Assembly: GCA_902761645.1 (NCBI GenBank)
Contig: CACWLF010000017.1
Coordinates: 1 to 33,255, forward strand
Length of the DNA stretch: 33,255 nucleotides
Source: an uncultured Aeromonadales bacterium
Lineage (GTDB): Bacteria; Pseudomonadota; Gammaproteobacteria; Enterobacterales; Succinivibrionaceae
Reading direction: 5' to 3'
The translations under genes were made by a program, and so were the position numbers. The notes below the pieces were generated by a model that saw nothing but the letters and a program-made list of their open reading frames with translations, did not search any database and had not been told where the DNA came from. Below are positions 1 through 7,104 of this stretch, one piece after another (within the stretch, counting starts at the first letter, position 1; each line of letters starts with the position of its first letter).

Positions 1-30
1 GCATCCAGATTTACAAGAGAGATAGAAAAA

Positions 31-1245
31 ATGAAAATTGCCTCATTAACACCGTTTCAGTTCAGGCTTGCAACAACTATTCTTTATCATATTCTGAGCA
101 AGGAATTTTCAATCGATCAGTCATACTCGCACTTTTTCAATAAAGTCAAGGTAGTAAACAGAGAACAGGCCCTGATAACCCGCGTAGTAGGCGATATTGT
201 ACGCCGTCTTAATTATTTTTATGCCATTCTTGGAATTAACGAAAAAAATTCCTGCAAGCATGTAGACCGTCTTGTTCATCTCTGGCATATTCTCAATAAT
301 CTGCCGCAGACCAGAGGAGCCAGAACCGAGCCGCTGAATGAAGATGAAATGAGAAAAAAGATCCGCGATCTTAAAAAGAACAAACCGCTGATAGACGGCT
401 GCCCAGAATGGCTTGAACAGCATGGTCTTTATGAATTAGGGGATGAATGGCCTGCTGAAAGACATGCACTGGCACAGCCTCCGAAAAGATTCATCCGCGT
501 CAATACGCTTAAAATCACCAAAGAAGAGCTTATGGCAAAACTTAAAAGGTCGGATGTTGTTACCAGAGAGGTTGATGGCGTTGATACGGCACTTGAGGTT
601 GTAAGCGACGCATCTCTGTTTAAACTGCATGCATTTCAGAACGGATATTTTGAACAGCAGGACGCAGGATCTCAGCTGATTGCACCGTTTCTGCAGAGTG
701 AACCGGGAATGAGAATAATTGATGCCTGTGCAGGTTCCGGAGGAAAAACATTGCATCTTGCGGCAATTTCCCAGGGAAAGGGAAGCATTATCGCACTCGA
801 TACAGAGGAATGGAAATTAAGGAATTTAAAACTTCGAGCCCGCCGCAACGGCGTGTTTAATGTTGAAACAAGAGTAATAGACAGCACCAAGGTTATAAAA
901 AGGCTTCATAACAGTGCAGATCGTGTGCTGCTTGATGTTCCATGTTCCGGACTCGGCGTGCTGAAAAGAAATCCGGATACGAAATGGGGCGATACTCCCG
1001 GAACGCTGACAAAACTGTATGAAATGCAGGCCAACATTCTGGAAAATTACAGCAAAATGGTTAAGGTCGGCGGAAAACTGGTATATTCAACATGTTCAAT
1101 CATGCCGGTGGAAAATGAAGTACAGATCAATGTATTTCTGAAGAAACACCGAGATGAATTTGCACTTGAGGATCAGCATACTGTCCTGCCGTCCAAAACC
1201 GGATTTGACGGTTTTTATATGGCAAGACTGGTTAGATTAAAGTAA
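31..1245 (+). CDS. RsmB/NOP-family rRNA (cytosine-C5) methyltransferase
   Basis: This 404-residue protein is a SAM-dependent RNA m5C methyltransferase of the RsmB (Fmu)/NOP2 family, expected to methylate a cytosine in 16S rRNA. The SAM-binding loop DACAGSGGKT lies at residues 231-240. The motif IV cysteine is in DVPCSG (C305) and the motif VI nucleophile is in STCS (C355). The 50-residue spacing equals that between C325 and C375 of E. coli RsmB. The first 100 or so residues resemble a shortened NusB-like RNA-binding domain, and the protein is about 25 residues shorter than E. coli RsmB (429). The ATG has a purine-rich GAGAGATAG upstream. A flavodoxin gene follows after 15 bp with its own AGGAGG, so the two are probably cotranscribed. 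The family is certain. Which rRNA position it modifies is not, so I give no symbol. Confidence 0.9.
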   Translation: MKIASLTPFQFRLATTILYHILSKEFSIDQSYSHFFNKVKVVNREQALITRVVGDIVRRLNYFYAILGINEKNSCKHVDRLVHLWHILNNLPQTRGARTEPLNEDEMRKKIRDLKKNKPLIDGCPEWLEQHGLYELGDEWPAERHALAQPPKRFIRVNTLKITKEELMAKLKRSDVVTREVDGVDTALEVVSDASLFKLHAFQNGYFEQQDAGSQLIAPFLQSEPGMRIIDACAGSGGKTLHLAAISQGKGSIIALDTEEWKLRNLKLRARRNGVFNVETRVIDSTKVIKRLHNSADRVLLDVPCSGLGVLKRNPDTKWGDTPGTLTKLYEMQANILENYSKMVKVGGKLVYSTCSIMPVENEVQINVFLKKHRDEFALEDQHTVLPSKTGFDGFYMARLVRLK

Positions 1246-1260
1246 ACAGGAGGTAGCTCA

Positions 1261-1890
1261 ATGTTATTTGACAGCTTAAGGAAATTTGCAATTGCAGCTC
1301 TGGGACTGGCACTATTCTGCAGTTCACCTGTACCGGCCGAAGATTCAGTATCTTCCGGCGCAGTTTCATCAGCAGACAAAACCATAATAGTTTATTTTTC
1401 CCGAGCAGGTGAAAACTATAAGGTCGGTATTGTTGAACGCGGCAACACGGAACTGATGGCAGAAATGATTGCCCAAAAAACCGGTGCACGAACCTTCAGG
1501 ATCGAACCTGTGAAGGCGTATTCTGAAAATTACAAGGAATGCACCGAACAGGCCAACGAAGAACTTCAGAACAGATCTCGTCCAGAAATAAAGAAAGATA
1601 TCGAACTGGAAAGTTATACCACCATATTTCTCGGCTACCCGATCTGGTGGGGAGATATGCCGATGCCGGTTTATACATTCCTTGAAAAACACGATTTTGC
1701 AGGAAAAACCATCATTCCGTTCAATACTCATGAAGGCAGCGGTCAGGGCGTTACGGTTCAGCGTCTGAAGGAAACAACAAAGGCTGATGTGCTGGACGGT
1801 ATTGCGGTTCGCGGCTCGGATGTAAGAAACAATCCTGCTTCAACAGCCGCGAATATCAATGCGTGGCTGAATAAATTAGGCTACAAATAA
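1261..1890 (+). CDS. Exported flavodoxin-family protein
   Basis: This 209-residue protein has a Sec signal peptide: a basic start, a hydrophobic core at about residues 8-20, and likely cleavage after PVPA near residue 26. The mature part is a flavodoxin fold. It opens with the strand IIVYFSRAGEN, where the FMN phosphate loop normally sits, and has the later flavin-contact segment GYPIWWGDMPMPVYTFL and the segment FNTHEGSGQG. These segments are typical of the Flavodoxin_4-type group of secreted or oxidoreductase-associated flavodoxins. It would act in the periplasm, probably binding FMN and passing electrons, but the partner is unknown. AGGAGG lies 6-11 bases before the ATG. It follows the methyltransferase gene by 15 bp and is followed by a hairpin that may partly end the transcript. 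Cytoplasmic flavodoxins lack a leader, so the export signal is the notable point. Confidence 0.85.
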   Translation: MLFDSLRKFAIAALGLALFCSSPVPAEDSVSSGAVSSADKTIIVYFSRAGENYKVGIVERGNTELMAEMIAQKTGARTFRIEPVKAYSENYKECTEQANEELQNRSRPEIKKDIELESYTTIFLGYPIWWGDMPMPVYTFLEKHDFAGKTIIPFNTHEGSGQGVTVQRLKETTKADVLDGIAVRGSDVRNNPASTAANINAWLNKLGYK

Positions 1891-1907
1891 TACATGATTT
1901 TCATTTA

Positions 1908-1940
1908 CCGGGAAATTTCAACATCCCGGAATTGTTTTTT
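1908..1940 (+). terminator. Candidate intrinsic terminator after flavodoxin gene
   Basis: The 6-bp stem CCGGGA (1908-1913) pairs with TCCCGG (1924-1929) around a 10-nt loop. A six-T run follows at 1935-1940 after AATTG. The gap before the T run makes it a moderate terminator, so some read-through into the next small gene is likely. Confidence 0.5.
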
Positions 1941-1961
1941 ATATTTTTAACAGGAGAACTT

Positions 1962-2138
1962 ATGACTCACGCAGTTTATGTAATTTTGTCGATTCTTTGG
2001 ATTTATTTTTTCGGCTGGGTATTTTTAGGCGGTGTTCTTACCAAGGCTTTACCGAAAGCAGGTTCCACCGTTGCAAAGATCATCGGTGCAGTAATAGGTT
2101 TTATGACCGCAGGCACTGTTCTGGCTTTTCTGTTCTAA
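1962..2138 (+). CDS. Small hydrophobic membrane protein, function unknown
   Basis: This 58-residue protein has two predicted membrane helices. The first runs from about residue 5 to 24 (VILSILWIYFFGWVFLGGVL). A short polar turn with KALPKAGS follows, and the second helix runs from about 36 to 57 (IIGAVIGFMTAGTVLAFLF). It is otherwise featureless. The start chosen is the ATG at 1962, which has AGGAG six bases upstream. A longer version from 1932 would begin inside the preceding terminator T run and lacks a ribosome site. It follows the exported flavodoxin gene and is closed by a strong terminator, so it is probably the last gene of that unit. I do not recognise a family. Confidence 0.7.
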   Translation: MTHAVYVILSILWIYFFGWVFLGGVLTKALPKAGSTVAKIIGAVIGFMTAGTVLAFLF

Positions 2139-2154
2139 GAATCAAAAGTTAAAG

Positions 2155-2194
2155 AAGCCGCCTGATTATTCACAGTCAGGCGGCTTTGTTTTTT
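2155..2194 (+). terminator. Strong intrinsic terminator
   Basis: AAGCCGCCTGA (2155-2165) pairs perfectly with TCAGGCGGCTT (2176-2186) around a 10-nt loop. GTTTTTT follows. This is an 11-bp GC-rich stem with a T tract and ends the methyltransferase/flavodoxin/small membrane protein unit. Confidence 0.9.
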
Positions 2195-2498
2195 CCGTTG
2201 AGGTTCGTCCTCTCCGCCTGCCAGACTTATGCAGCATCATTATCAGAAAAGTTTTAAGATTGAACGTCTGAATCGTCAGGAATATCAGAATTCACTGATT
2301 AATCATCATTTTCAGTCATAAGAAAGTACAGCCACAGATAATACAAGGATCCGGACATGCCGCTTTATCATTTGCATCGTAGCACATTCAGCCTGATACA
2401 GCAGCCGTCATACAAATATTTATGAAAACAGCAAAATCAGACAGTGCACGACCCCGGCAAGAAGTTGAAAACCGGCACCTGTATCTATTAAATATATC
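2195..2498. other. Intergenic region with no gene recognised
   Basis: About 300 bases lie between the plus-strand terminator and the convergent minus-strand gene. Only very short open frames without ribosome sites are present, for example 30 codons from 2229. I see no clear terminator for the minus-strand gene ending at 2499 and no repeat. Confidence 0.5.
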
Positions 2499-2849
2499 TC
2501 AATGGAGGAATTTAACGTTTTTTTCCTTTGCCAGTTTTGCTGCATAGAAGAAATCCATGTCACTACGTCCGCTGTCAATCGCAGCCGCTAAAACCCTGCA
2601 GAAACCTGTTTCATCATATTCCTTATCGTAATCCTTTCCAAAGTTTGTTTTGACTGTTTTTCCCGCCGTAAATGCCTCCACAAGTTCTTCAGTGTTATAG
2701 GCGCTGTGCAGAACACAGACAAGTTTATCGCCGCACCATAAATATAAACACGGCTCATATGGATGAGATGACAATCGATAAGACAGCTCCTTGTAAGTAT
2801 AAGAAACTTCGTCTGAATCCAGATTAAGTGTTCCAAAATCATTTTTCAT
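2499..2849 (-). CDS. Small cytoplasmic protein of unknown function
   Basis: This is a 116-residue acidic protein with no signal peptide or membrane segment. The start chosen is the ATG at 2849, preceded by AGGAAG with 7-nt spacing. An upstream in-frame start at 2909 would add 20 residues overlapping the end of the neighbouring gene. It lies 43 bp downstream of the Sel1-repeat gene on the same strand and is likely cotranscribed. Recognisable features are a W/C-rich strand (YLWCGDKLVCVLHS) and a C-terminal stretch DFFYAAKLAKEKNVKF. I recognise no domain. Confidence 0.6.
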   Translation of the reverse strand: MKNDFGTLNLDSDEVSYTYKELSYRLSSHPYEPCLYLWCGDKLVCVLHSAYNTEELVEAFTAGKTVKTNFGKDYDKEYDETGFCRVLAAAIDSGRSDMDFFYAAKLAKEKNVKFLH

Positions 2850-2892
2850 GAATTTTCTTCCTGTCAAATACCGTTCAACCGCAACAGACTGT

Positions 2893-3996
2893 CTACTTGA
2901 CCTGCTCAAGTCTGCTTTTCAGTGCGTTTATATTTGCTATCTCGTAACCGACAACCGCGCATAGATTCGGATATCCGCTTATTACCTTATGTTCTGTGCA
3001 TGCGATATTCTGAACTTCCTCGTACAGTTTTACCGCCTGATCCAGATCCTGCTTCACGCCTACACCGTAGGAATACATGCTGGCAAGTTCAAACAGAGCC
3101 CCTGCATTTCTGTATTTTTCAATCAGAAGTTCATAGATATCCCGAGCTTTCCTGTAATCCTGTTTTACACCCATACCCTTGCGGTACATCGTGGCTTTAA
3201 GCAGCGCCACATTCTGATTTTCGGCATTAATGGAACTGATTTTCGGCAATGCAAGATTGAACCAGTAAAAGGCCTTTGTATAGTCCACCATGGTTCCCCT
3301 GCCGTTTAAATACATATTGCCGAGAGCCAGCCTGGCAGGGTCGCGGTATTCACTGTCAATCTGTGCAATATCGTGATATTTTTCAAGTGCCAGTCTTTCA
3401 TCGCGCACGGCTTTCCCGGTACCGAAGGAAAGTTCATAAGCTTCGTTCATTTTCAGTTCTATGGAAAGCATGAAAGCCTCTTTATCTTCCCTGCCGGCTT
3501 TTTCAAAATACTTCTGCGCCCTGGAAGGGTCCTTCTTAACCAGATCTCCGAGATAATAAATCATTCCAAGTTCAAGACTGGCCTTAGCGCTTCCATTCTG
3601 TTCAGCCAGTTCCAGCCATTTAAAAACAGCATCGGCATCAGTATAAACATTTCCGGAACCGTAGTGATACAGATTTGCAAGATGAAGAGAGGCTTCAGGA
3701 TTTCCTCCGAGCGCCAGATCCTTGCATCTCGCAATCAGCGGGTCGGTATCGGAGCTCACGAATTCAAGTCTGGAACAATCAGCAGCCGCACCAATCTGCA
3801 GCTCTGAAGCCTTTTCTCCTGCTTCGGCATAAACAGCGGAATTCAGACTTAGCATCATTGCAGGAATAGCAAGCAGATATGCTGATTTTATAAAGAATTT
3901 AAATTTATTTGAAAAAATTTTAAAAAAATTTAATTTTTTTTGGAACTTTTTTAAATATGCCCTGTCTATAGTTATAGTTAGAAGATTTTGTTTCAT
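2893..3996 (-). CDS. Exported Sel1-like (TPR) repeat protein
   Basis: This 367-residue protein consists of Sel1-like repeats, a TPR variant that forms a curved alpha-solenoid for protein binding. Repeat signatures include ASLHLANLYHYGSGN, ASLELGMIYYLGD, ARLALGNMYLNGRGT and ALFELASMYSYGVGV, each followed by a D-x-x-x-A-x-x-x(Y/W) second helix. A signal sequence ends at about residue 57 (SAVYA|EAG). It is preceded by an unusually long N-region of about 37 residues rich in Lys and Phe, encoded by runs of A and T. The start at 3996 is fixed by GGAGGA upstream, and no later ATG would keep the hydrophobic core. It probably acts in the periplasm or envelope as an interaction scaffold, but the partner is unknown. 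Its cotranscription with deaD, 91 bp upstream, is uncertain. Confidence 0.85.
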   Translation of the reverse strand: MKQNLLTITIDRAYLKKFQKKLNFFKIFSNKFKFFIKSAYLLAIPAMMLSLNSAVYAEAGEKASELQIGAAADCSRLEFVSSDTDPLIARCKDLALGGNPEASLHLANLYHYGSGNVYTDADAVFKWLELAEQNGSAKASLELGMIYYLGDLVKKDPSRAQKYFEKAGREDKEAFMLSIELKMNEAYELSFGTGKAVRDERLALEKYHDIAQIDSEYRDPARLALGNMYLNGRGTMVDYTKAFYWFNLALPKISSINAENQNVALLKATMYRKGMGVKQDYRKARDIYELLIEKYRNAGALFELASMYSYGVGVKQDLDQAVKLYEEVQNIACTEHKVISGYPNLCAVVGYEIANINALKSRLEQVK

Positions 3997-4016
3997 ATAT
4001 TTCCTCCGTGTGGTAT

Positions 4017-4045
4017 GACCAGTTAAACAACTGGTCTTTTTTTTT
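4017..4045 (+). terminator. Intrinsic terminator facing against the flanking genes
   Basis: GACCAGTT (4017-4024) and AACTGGTC (4029-4036) form a perfect 8-bp stem with an AAAC loop, followed by nine T residues (4037-4045) on the plus strand. Both flanking genes are on the minus strand, where the same hairpin has no T run after it. It would therefore stop antisense transcription coming from the Sel1 gene side. Confidence 0.7.
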
Positions 4046-4087
4046 CAACTATAACCGAAACATCAATTCGGCATACCAAGACTTACA

Positions 4088-5956
4088 TTATCTACCTCTT
4101 GAGCCTTTATGTGAGTGACCGCGATCTCTCATTGAGCGATCATTTTTGTAATTTTTTGATCCGGCGCGTGATTTTTTATCACTGTCATGATCAATAAATA
4201 TAGGTCTTCTTCTTGACGAACGGGAAGAGGACTCTTTTTCCACTCTGTCCAAATCAAAAATTTTAATATCAAGTCTACGGCCGCATATACGGGCATTTTT
4301 CAAAACCGACATGATATCATTAGGAATTTCCGGTAAATCAACAGTGGAGAAATTGCCGTAAATATCAATATGACCGATATATTTGCTTTCCAGACCGCCT
4401 TCATTGGCAATGGCTCCCACAATCTGACCAGGTTTAACACCATGAAAACGACCAACATCCACCATATAGCGTTTCATTTCAATTTCAGGAAAATCTCTCA
4501 GCATTTCAGCCTTTGCCGAAGTCGGACGTTTTTCACGTCGGTTTCCTGAACCTCTTTCATCGTCGGAGATCTCCTTCTGTTCAGGCTCTTCTTCGTTAGT
4601 ATCAAGGAATAACGGTTCGTTGCCGTTTACCATTTTTGCCAGTGATGCGCATAACTCCAGCGGATCCACAGAATCATCGGCCAGAATTTCACTGATCAGT
4701 TCCTGATAAGGCTCAAGTCCTTCTGTTTCCATACCCTCCAGAATTCTGTTCTTGAAGGTTTCGATACGATGCTTGTTTATATCCTCGTTGGTCGGCATCA
4801 GCATAGGTTCAATCTTCTGCTTGGTAACCTGCTCAATGATACGCAGCATTTTTCTGTCACGCGGAGACACAAACAGAATTGCATCGCCGGTTCTGCCGGC
4901 ACGTCCTGTTCTGCCTATGCGGTGAACATATGATTCAACATCATATGGAATATCATAATTTACAACATGGGTAATGCGATCCACATCAAGACCTCTTGCC
5001 GCAACATCCGTAGCAACAAGAATATCAAGCTGTCCGTTCTTTAATTTGTCTACAATCTTTTCTCTGATTTTCTGCGGAATATCTCCGTGCAGAGATTCAG
5101 CGGCGTAACCGCGGGCGCACAGTCTGTTGGAAACATCCTCGGCATCGTTTTTGGTCTTTACAAAAATCAGCACCGCATCATAAGGTTCAACCTCAAGCAG
5201 ACGGGACAACGCTTCTATTTTATGGAAGCCGGAAACATACCAGAACCGCTGTCTTACAGTTGATGCCGTTGCCGTCTTTGCCGCTATTCTAACCTCGACA
5301 GGCTCAATCAAATACTGTTTGGCCACACGTTTAATGTCATTCGGCATAGTGGCGGAAAACAGTGCGATCTGTTTCTCTGGCGGACATTCATCCATAATCC
5401 ACTCAATATCGTCTATAAAACCCATATTAAGCATTTCATCAGCTTCATCCAGAACCAGATATTTCAGATCATCCAGAATCAGTTTTTCTCTTCTCATCAA
5501 ATCCATGACGCGGCCCGGAGTTCCCACCACAACATGAACCCCGCGTTTCAGTGATTTTATCTGAGTCTCATATGAAGCGCCGCCGTAGATCGGAAGAATA
5601 TGAAATCCATGCATATGTTTGGCAAAACTCTGGCATGCCTCGGAAATCTGGATTGCCAGTTCTCTGGTAGGTGTCAGAATCAAAGCCTGAACAGATTTCT
5701 GCGACACGTCGAGTCTGGAAAGGATCGGCAAAGCAAATGCTGCAGTCTTGCCGGTACCCGTCTGAGCCTGACCGATCAGATCGTGGCCTTCCAGCAGTAC
5801 CGGAATTGCCTTTTCCTGAATTTTTGACGGAGTTTCAAACCCCAGATCCTTGATTGCCTGATAAACCGGCTCCGCCAGTCCTAAACCGGCAAAACCAACC
5901 ATTTCATTAAGATCCTCATCCTTTCTTTCATTTTCTATAAGTTCATTACTGGACAT
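4088..5956 (-). CDS. deaD: DEAD-box ATP-dependent RNA helicase DeaD/CsdA
   Basis: This 622-residue helicase unwinds structured RNA in ribosome assembly and mRNA decay, notably in the cold. In order it has the Q motif (FETPSKIQ), Walker A AQTGTGKT (about 64-71), PTREL, GG, TPGR, DEAD (170-173), SAT (201-203), and the second RecA domain with LIFVKTK, ATDVAARGLD and HRIGRTGRAG. Near residues 480-565 is a DbpA-type RNA-binding domain (RFHGVKPGQIVGAI...). It ends in a short basic Ser/Arg/Gly tail. The start is the ATG at 5956, preceded by AGGGA. A TTG 15 bases further up is less likely. The order of domains fits DeaD rather than RhlB, RhlE, SrmB or DbpA. The long upstream leader resembles the long 5' UTR of enteric csdA. 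Confidence 0.95.
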   Translation of the reverse strand: MSSNELIENERKDEDLNEMVGFAGLGLAEPVYQAIKDLGFETPSKIQEKAIPVLLEGHDLIGQAQTGTGKTAAFALPILSRLDVSQKSVQALILTPTRELAIQISEACQSFAKHMHGFHILPIYGGASYETQIKSLKRGVHVVVGTPGRVMDLMRREKLILDDLKYLVLDEADEMLNMGFIDDIEWIMDECPPEKQIALFSATMPNDIKRVAKQYLIEPVEVRIAAKTATASTVRQRFWYVSGFHKIEALSRLLEVEPYDAVLIFVKTKNDAEDVSNRLCARGYAAESLHGDIPQKIREKIVDKLKNGQLDILVATDVAARGLDVDRITHVVNYDIPYDVESYVHRIGRTGRAGRTGDAILFVSPRDRKMLRIIEQVTKQKIEPMLMPTNEDINKHRIETFKNRILEGMETEGLEPYQELISEILADDSVDPLELCASLAKMVNGNEPLFLDTNEEEPEQKEISDDERGSGNRREKRPTSAKAEMLRDFPEIEMKRYMVDVGRFHGVKPGQIVGAIANEGGLESKYIGHIDIYGNFSTVDLPEIPNDIMSVLKNARICGRRLDIKIFDLDRVEKESSSRSSRRRPIFIDHDSDKKSRAGSKNYKNDRSMRDRGHSHKGSRGR

Positions 5957-6312
5957 CTTGTTTCCCTGCAAAAAAAATTAACGATCAAGGGCTTTGATGT
6001 TTTAACGAACCGTTGCACTGTCTGCCGATATGCCGAATAATTAAAAAAGAACATCTCACCCAATATGTATGTATCAAACAACGACTAACATCTGATTTCT
6101 GATAGTTTCAGCCTACCAGCCTAGAATAACTTTGAAAGTAAAAAGTAATTATAAGAATTTGCTCTGAATTATTAACGTTAATTGACGGGTGTACTATACT
6201 TAAAAGCGTGATCAAAATCAAGTTTCTGTTTATTAAAAATCAGGTGTTTAATGAAATTATTGTTTTTTCTGATCGTGAATACTTGAAATAACCGGGAATA
6301 CCGGACATTTCG
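5957..6312 (-). promoter_or_regulatory. deaD upstream region and probable leader
   Basis: There is no convincing gene here. On the minus strand a TATAAT hexamer lies at 6148-6153 without a good -35, which would give a leader of nearly 190 nt. Just before the ribosome site the leader can form a weak 5-bp hairpin (5984-5998, ATCAA/TTGAT), followed six bases later by eight U residues (5970-5977). Both points are predictions from sequence only. A 61-codon minus-strand frame at 6178-6363 has no ribosome site and odd composition, and I do not call it. Confidence 0.35.
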
Positions 6313-6361
6313 GCGTGCCGTCCACCGGAACATTGCAAATATCCGTGATTTGCCGGCACGC
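6313..6361. other. Nested, GC-rich stem-loop between two genes
   Basis: GCGTGCCG (6313-6320) pairs with CGGCACGC (6354-6361). Inside, GCAAAT (6335-6340) pairs with ATTTGC (6348-6353), so the two helices stack directly on the 3' side with a 14-nt bulge opposite. A second small inverted repeat (CCGG-GAATA-CCGG, with GAAAT/ATTTC flanks) sits just to the left at about 6285-6310. There is no T run, so it is not a standard terminator. It could be the 3' end structure of the ydiJ-menI-lipoprotein mRNA or an RNA element. Confidence 0.5.
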
Positions 6362-6415
6362 ACAGCAGCACAGTTGAAAACCTGCGCTTATTGCATGATA
6401 TGGAGATACAATCCC

Positions 6416-6616
6416 TTATCTGCCGTGATGATGTTTAGGACCGTGATCTCCGTGATGTGACGGGCCGTGATCACCATGGTGTGATGGACCGTGATGAGGC
6501 TGGTCAGGGTGATGATGATGGTGATGATGCTCATCAAAATCATCGTCTAGAACAATACACCCGGTAACCATTGTCAGAGAAAACAATCCTACCAGCAACA
6601 ATGATAATTTTTTCAT
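6416..6616 (-). CDS. Histidine-rich small lipoprotein, probable metal binder
   Basis: This 66-residue protein starts with a lipoprotein signal peptide: MKKLSLLLVG, a hydrophobic core, and lipobox VTGC with the lipidated cysteine at residue 20. The mature part is only 47 residues, of which 18 are histidine. It has a run of seven His at 30-36, then two copies of GPSHHGDH and a final KHHH. An acidic patch DDDFDE precedes the His run. Such sequences bind Ni, Zn or Cu, so a role in metal storage or scavenging at the envelope is inferred. The ATG at 6616 has AAGGAAA upstream. An in-frame ATG at 6649 would add 11 residues and spoil the signal peptide. It lies 33 bp after menI and is probably cotranscribed with ydiJ-menI. 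It may be over-called by metal-binding keyword annotation, since no homologue was checked. Confidence 0.75.
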   Translation of the reverse strand: MKKLSLLLVGLFSLTMVTGCIVLDDDFDEHHHHHHHPDQPHHGPSHHGDHGPSHHGDHGPKHHHGR

Positions 6617-6649
6617 TACAGAATTTTCCTTAAGAGTAAAAATAAACAA

Positions 6650-7099
6650 TCACCTGCGTACGATTTCAAGCTCCGCTTTACTGCATACTACTAAACTTAC
6701 TGTTGCACGGCAAATTAATTTTTCCGTTTTTTTATTTGAAATATCCACCTGCCATGTCTGCATTCTTCTGCCCAGATGAAAAGGTCTGGCGACAGCCTCC
6801 ACAGTTTCTCCAACCACCGCGGAATGAACATGAACGCAGTTTACCTCATATCCCTTGCAGAAGCAGTCAGGAGAACAGCACAAATTACCTGCAGCTGATG
6901 CAACGGTTTCAACAAGGGTACACGAGGCTCCGCCGTGAAGAAATCCCATGGGCTGCGATGTTTTTTCGCTCACCGGCATAACAGCCTTGAGGTAATCATC
7001 GCCGTACTCCGTATACTCGATTCCAAGAAGAGAAACCATGGTATTGCTGCTGAAATTATTAATATCATCAAGGGATAAATCATCTTTCCATATTTTCAT
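6650..7099 (-). CDS. menI: Hotdog-fold acyl-CoA thioesterase, MenI/YdiI type
   Basis: This 149-residue protein matches the E. coli MenI (YdiI) pattern throughout: a start IWKDDLSLDDIN, then NTMVSLLGIEYTEYGDDYLKAVMPVSEKT. The substrate-loop motif LHGGAS is at 54-59 and the catalytic glutamate is E64 in TLVETVAS. The family hydrolyses 1,4-dihydroxy-2-naphthoyl-CoA in menaquinone synthesis and other acyl-CoAs. The enzyme is cytoplasmic and tetrameric. It begins 5 bp after ydiJ, the same gene pair as in E. coli, which supports the call. The short Cys-rich insert CCSPDCFCKG at 74-83 is unusual. The true substrate here depends on whether the organism makes menaquinone, which this window does not show. 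Confidence 0.88.
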   Translation of the reverse strand: MKIWKDDLSLDDINNFSSNTMVSLLGIEYTEYGDDYLKAVMPVSEKTSQPMGFLHGGASCTLVETVASAAGNLCCSPDCFCKGYEVNCVHVHSAVVGETVEAVARPFHLGRRMQTWQVDISNKKTEKLICRATVSLVVCSKAELEIVRR

Positions 7100-7104
7100 G
7101 ATAT

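Noticed and set aside
2229-2321. 30-codon plus-strand frame after the first terminator
   Set aside because: No ribosome site and no promoter. It lies directly downstream of a strong terminator.
6178-6363. 61-codon minus-strand frame upstream of deaD
   Set aside because: No ribosome site, unusual composition, and it overlaps the structured element.
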